From contig NC_090999.1 in assembly GCF_041146395.1 (NCBI RefSeq), positions 68,825,001-68,889,000 on the forward strand: a stretch of DNA of 64,000 nt, in the 5' to 3' direction. Below the pieces are notes generated by a model. That model made no database searches. It saw nothing but the letters and a program-made list of their open reading frames with translations, and was not told the DNA's origin. Position numbers and translations under genes: made by a program. Origin of the DNA: Eulemur rufifrons (taxonomy: Eukaryota > Chordata > Mammalia > Primates > Lemuridae). Numbering within the stretch: the stretch's first letter is position 1; each line of letters opens with the position of its first letter. Shown here piece after piece: positions 61,986-64,000 of this stretch.

Positions 61986-63669
61986 GGTGAACTATATGTT
62001 ACAATTGTCTTGAGTTAAGGACTTAAGTGCTGAATCTCAGTTTTCATTCTAGAGTAGCTTGCGTGAGTTCAGTTAAATTCATTGGCAATCATTTTTAAAA
62101 AATAACATAAATTTTTTATTACTGAATCTGTACATGTGATGTCATAACTAAATATTAATTTTCATCTTGTTTTGTATTCTCCTGTTCACACAAAGATAAC
62201 ATCTTTTATTTGTCTCAAAAATGATTAACCACAAGAATATTTTTTCTTTCAATTCTTCAGTTAAGATACATTGTCTTAAAAGAAAGAGCCTCTATACCTC
62301 CTTTATTAATCTTTAAATTTTTTATTTGCTTTTTTGTTGGCAGGTGGAATGTAAAAAGAAATCAAGCTACGATTAGACTGGAAAACTCATTAGAACTTAT
62401 TAAAGAAATTGTGACACAGATGTATATATTACCAAATCTGGAGAGATAAACTTGAAATATTCATTGCATTGGCGCTATGAACTCGGTAATGGGCCTTCTC
62501 CTGTTAGACATAATGGAGTAAAAATGAGCAGATTTACTGTCCCTCATTAAACAACTAAAATTTTTTTGAAAATAGAAATTATATGAAACAGTGTTTTTCA
62601 GAAATTGGACAACACCAAAATTAGTCCTAAGAGAAAATATTTGGAAAGCAAACATGTAGTTACTACTAAATTTAATAGACACAAAATACATACATGTGAA
62701 TTGTTATTTTATGTCTTTATAACCCTGGACAAGATAATGGTTAGTAGCTATATCTCTTTTAGAATAAATATGCAAAAACCATGGAAAACTATAAGCCAGT
62801 ACTCTCACAAGAACTTAGGAGCATTTACTGACCTCATGAAATTTGACTCAAATAAGGATGTTTTCAGAAAAGCTTCTAGAGGCTATACCTATCTCCTATT
62901 TAGCAAATATACACCAAAACATCATTCCAAACACTTCAAATTATCTCAATCATTACATCACTTAAAAACATTAGAAATCATTAGGAGAAATGGGCAGAAC
63001 AAACTTGTAAAGGGTTCTGCTCTCTCAATATACATATTTTATTCTGTGATCTTCCTCCCATTGATCTCATTTCTTTTTTGTAAGCTCTTGCAGTTAAGGT
63101 AGGCAGCCTTATGCAATCAGCACCCTAAGCTCATCCATGGATCAAAATTTCCCATATTTTTGTTCAGAGCTTTGAGTGTTTTCACCAATATTTACACCAA
63201 TGGAAATGATGAAAAAAGAGATGACATAGATTCTATGAAGGAAACCTGGGAAAGGAAAAAAAAATTCATCCCTGACTAAATGCCAATCACAAAACAAGGT
63301 GGGAATGTAAAAACACAAAGGGCACCGTACTGATACTAAGAAGTGCTAAATTTGATCACCATAATAGGCCCTATGCATGGGCATTAAAGAAATCCAAAGA
63401 AGATACAAACTTCAAAATTTTCACTTTTTCCATATTACTAAGTAATTTCTGATTTTTTTCCATATGACTAAGTACCCAGTATAGCTCCCTACTATATTCA
63501 TAAATTAATATGTTGCACAAACAAAAATACATCATAATTAAATAATGTAATTCTGACAGGTATGCTTGGTTAAAAATACTGAGATATTAGTAACAGGTAA
63601 TAGAAAAATAAATTGTGGGAATTTTTATATTATGACTTTTCCCCTATATTAAAACTTTACCACAACAAT
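61986..63669. other. Unassigned, including a 165-codon open frame
   Basis: No repeat or gene recognised. The plus-strand frame 62,605-63,102 is long for this composition: Lys/Asn/His/Ser-rich, with a hydrophobic C-terminal stretch ('IYIFYSVIFLPLISFLF', about residues 142-158) that could span a membrane. A minus-strand frame (62,461-62,691) overlaps its start. No Kozak context, splice pattern or known domain supports a gene. The text may belong to an unrecognised repeat. Confidence 0.35.
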
Positions 63670-63673
63670 TTAA

Positions 63674-63975
63674 CACATTAACTGCCATGTGAGTTGTATT
63701 TAACTCATGCTAGTTTTGAGCCCAGGGCCTTGTGAAACATATGAAGCTTCAATTCTCTGAAACAAATTCAATAAGTATGTTGTGAGTCACATACAAGTCA
63801 ATTGACATGCAGTATAAAAATTGATTCTAGCACTGTGAGTTGCATTTAATTCATGCACAGAAAAATAAATTTTCATTACATTAGAAAGGATTGTTTTCAA
63901 AGTTTTTATTCTATTTTCATAATAAAACACCATGGCCCAGGGAAAAATTGTTTTTCTAGTGTGGCAGTCAATGTG
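63674..63975 (+). mobile_element. piggyBac-like miniature transposon (MITE)
   Basis: A 302-bp element with terminal inverted repeats: 'cacattaactgcca' at 63,674-63,687 and the reverse complement of 'cacattgactgcca' at 63,962-63,975 (13 of 14 match). It is flanked by TTAA (63,670-63,673) and TTGA (63,976-63,979, one change from TTAA), the piggyBac target. Inside, a 23-bp unit 'tgtgagttgtatttaactca...' occurs at 63,688-63,710 and again at 63,834-63,856 (21 of 23). Non-coding, so it would have been moved by a piggyBac transposase in trans. Lineage-specific piggyBac families are known from mouse lemur. Confidence 0.8.
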
Positions 63976-64000
63976 TTGAAAGTCATGTTTATGACGTGTG

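Overview
The window is nuclear DNA from a mammal, most likely a strepsirrhine primate of the lemur type. The main clue is the Alu family. Ten Alu copies are present, and most carry a right-arm and linker variant (a 'tagctcacagcaacctcaaa' block and an extra 'tttagttgtccatataattt' stretch) that I know from lemurs and their relatives and not from human Alu subfamilies. The DNA is AT-rich and has no CpG island. I find no intact host protein-coding gene, tRNA or rRNA, so this is an intergenic or deep intronic stretch whose recognisable content is layered mobile DNA.

Layout: 0-6.5 kb holds a hAT-type relic, two or three probable endogenous-retrovirus LTRs and L1 3' ends. 8.7-11.8 kb holds old L1 pieces and a hAT-Charlie miniature element with 8-bp target duplications. 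13.0-14.6 kb is a decayed ERVL-class pol segment (RNase H to integrase). 15.8-17.7 kb has three Alus, two of them back to back, splitting an ancient LINE-like repeat. 18.2-24.9 kb is a near full-length old L1 on the minus strand (3' UTR, ORF2, ORF1, 5' UTR) with a second truncated L1 inside it. 26-30.3 kb has an L1 3' end and two Alus with clear target duplications. 34.2-39.6 kb is an L1-rich block with a 5'-inverted (twin-primed) L1 and three Alus. 42-46.7 kb has a small Tigger element, MIR and L2 fragments. 47.3-48.5 kb is a nest: Alu inside MER1B inside an L1 3' UTR, followed by a long palindrome. 49.96-52.95 kb is a nearly complete Tigger (pogo-type) DNA transposon with a broken transposase. 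53-55.6 kb holds old L1 3' ends. 59.3-61.2 kb is a second twin-primed L1. The window ends with a TTAA-flanked, piggyBac-like miniature transposon at 63.67-63.98 kb.

The elements do not work together as a system; they record successive insertions. Nesting gives relative ages: ancient MIR/L2/LINE relics and ERVL, then old L1s, Tigger and hAT elements, then lemur-type Alus and probably the piggyBac-like element. Family names come from recognising consensus features by eye; RepeatMasker would be needed to fix subfamilies and exact edges. Between the elements lie several 1-2 kb stretches in which I recognise nothing; a few are of higher complexity and could hold conserved non-coding sequence.
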